In this document: positions 5,450-5,653 of the stretch, one piece after another
How positions within the stretch are numbered: position 1 is the first letter of the stretch
Layout of the letters: the number at the start of each line of letters is the position of its first letter
From: CAZGSG01 sp964528095
GTDB taxonomy: Bacteria > Bacteroidota > Bacteroidia > Chitinophagales > Chitinophagaceae
Direction: 5' to 3'
Assembly (NCBI GenBank): GCA_964528095.1
Contig: CAZGSG010000379.1
Span: 1-5,653 of the forward strand
Length of the DNA stretch: 5,653 bases
Position numbers and translations under genes: made by a program
Notes under the pieces: generated by a model
Told to the model about the DNA's origin: nothing
What the model saw: the letters and a program-made list of their open reading frames with translations, nothing else
The model's database searches: none

Positions 5450-5653
5450 TGCAAAATACAGACAGGACTCCGGAGGAGTCTCCTTGACTCGAAGTAAAAA
5501 ATTAATCGTTCAGTAAGATAATATGTTGACAACAAAAACCTGATAGGAAGCTCCCCTGGAGCCATTACCGCCTGGTGTAAGCTTCTATAAACAGGATACT
5601 CCTCCGGAGCCTGGATTTTTCCAGGGTAACTTTCATTTGAACCAGTGCTTGCT
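5450..5653 (+). repeat. Composite intergenic direct repeat, copy 2, continuing past the window edge
   Basis: The second copy of the unit described at 5186-5396. Similarity is still perfect at the last base of the window, so the array may continue with the spacer and inverted arm, or with further copies. Hairpin sites in this copy are GACTCC-GGA-GGAGTC (5466-5480), AGCTCC-CCT-GGAGCC (5549-5563), CTCC-TCC-GGAG (5599-5609) and CCTGGA-TTTT-TCCAGG (5610-5625). Confidence 0.85.
5466..5480. repeat. Small hairpin GACTCC-GGA-GGAGTC in copy 2
   Basis: A perfect 6-bp stem with a 3-base loop, preceded by ACAG. Compared with the hairpin at 5290-5304 the second stem pair is A-T where the other has G-C, a compensated change that keeps the stem. 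The counterpart in copy 1 (about 5200-5210, GGACTCAGGAG) is degenerate. Confidence 0.55.

Noticed and set aside
5186..5653. CRISPR array
   Set aside because: Repeat spacing is about 257 bases, the units are long and only two, and the short hairpins have irregular spacing. No 25-40 base repeats with equal spacers and no cas genes are present.
5186..5653. Insertion sequence
   Set aside because: No transposase reading frame is present and the inverted repeats enclose only about 115 bases. A non-autonomous or REP-like element fits better.

Overview
The window looks like chromosomal DNA of a Bacteroidota bacterium, most likely a relative of Chitinophaga or Niastella. The pointers are AT-rich leaders mostly without a Shine-Dalgarno sequence, signal peptides ending in Ala-Gln, a GGTTCAA-type 7-base intergenic repeat, and the style of the proteins. 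The phylum is an inference from general familiarity, not from a search, and the family-level guess is weaker.

Layout, left to right. Bases 1-159 may be the 3' end of a rightward gene cut by the window edge. Its stop codon abuts a strong hairpin with a UUCG loop (160-179) that reads as the intrinsic terminator of the leftward genes. Two leftward genes follow: a secreted family 43 glycosyl hydrolase (230-1213) and, upstream of it, a secreted protein of unknown function (1210-2133) that appears to hold two copies of a PsbP/Mog1-like module. They share an ATGA stop/start overlap and so are very probably co-transcribed and translationally coupled. After a 124-base gap come two more leftward genes, an ABC-2 type permease (2258-3070) and its ATPase (3098-4024). 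They form a complete BcrAB/LanFEG-like exporter in which Glu replaces the usual Q-loop Gln.

A 93-base divergent intergenic region (4025-4117) separates the ABC operon from a rightward gene (4118-5041) for an NAD(P)-binding epimerase-like protein of the TIGR01777/YfcH family. This short region holds two interlocking perfect inverted repeats.

The last 612 bases (5042-5653) have no credible gene. They carry a short degenerate 7-base repeat, then a composite repeat of about 205-210 bases present twice in direct orientation (the second copy runs off the window). Each copy is packed with small CTCC-NNN-GGAG hairpins, and a perfect 25-bp inverted repeat joins the first copy to the spacer. This REP/BIME-like element is the most unusual part of the window. 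No transposase or other partner gene is present here.

The modules appear functionally separate: carbohydrate processing outside the cytoplasm, membrane export or peptide resistance, and a housekeeping oxidoreductase-like protein, followed by a repeat-rich intergenic region. No complete new defence or mobile system is visible.
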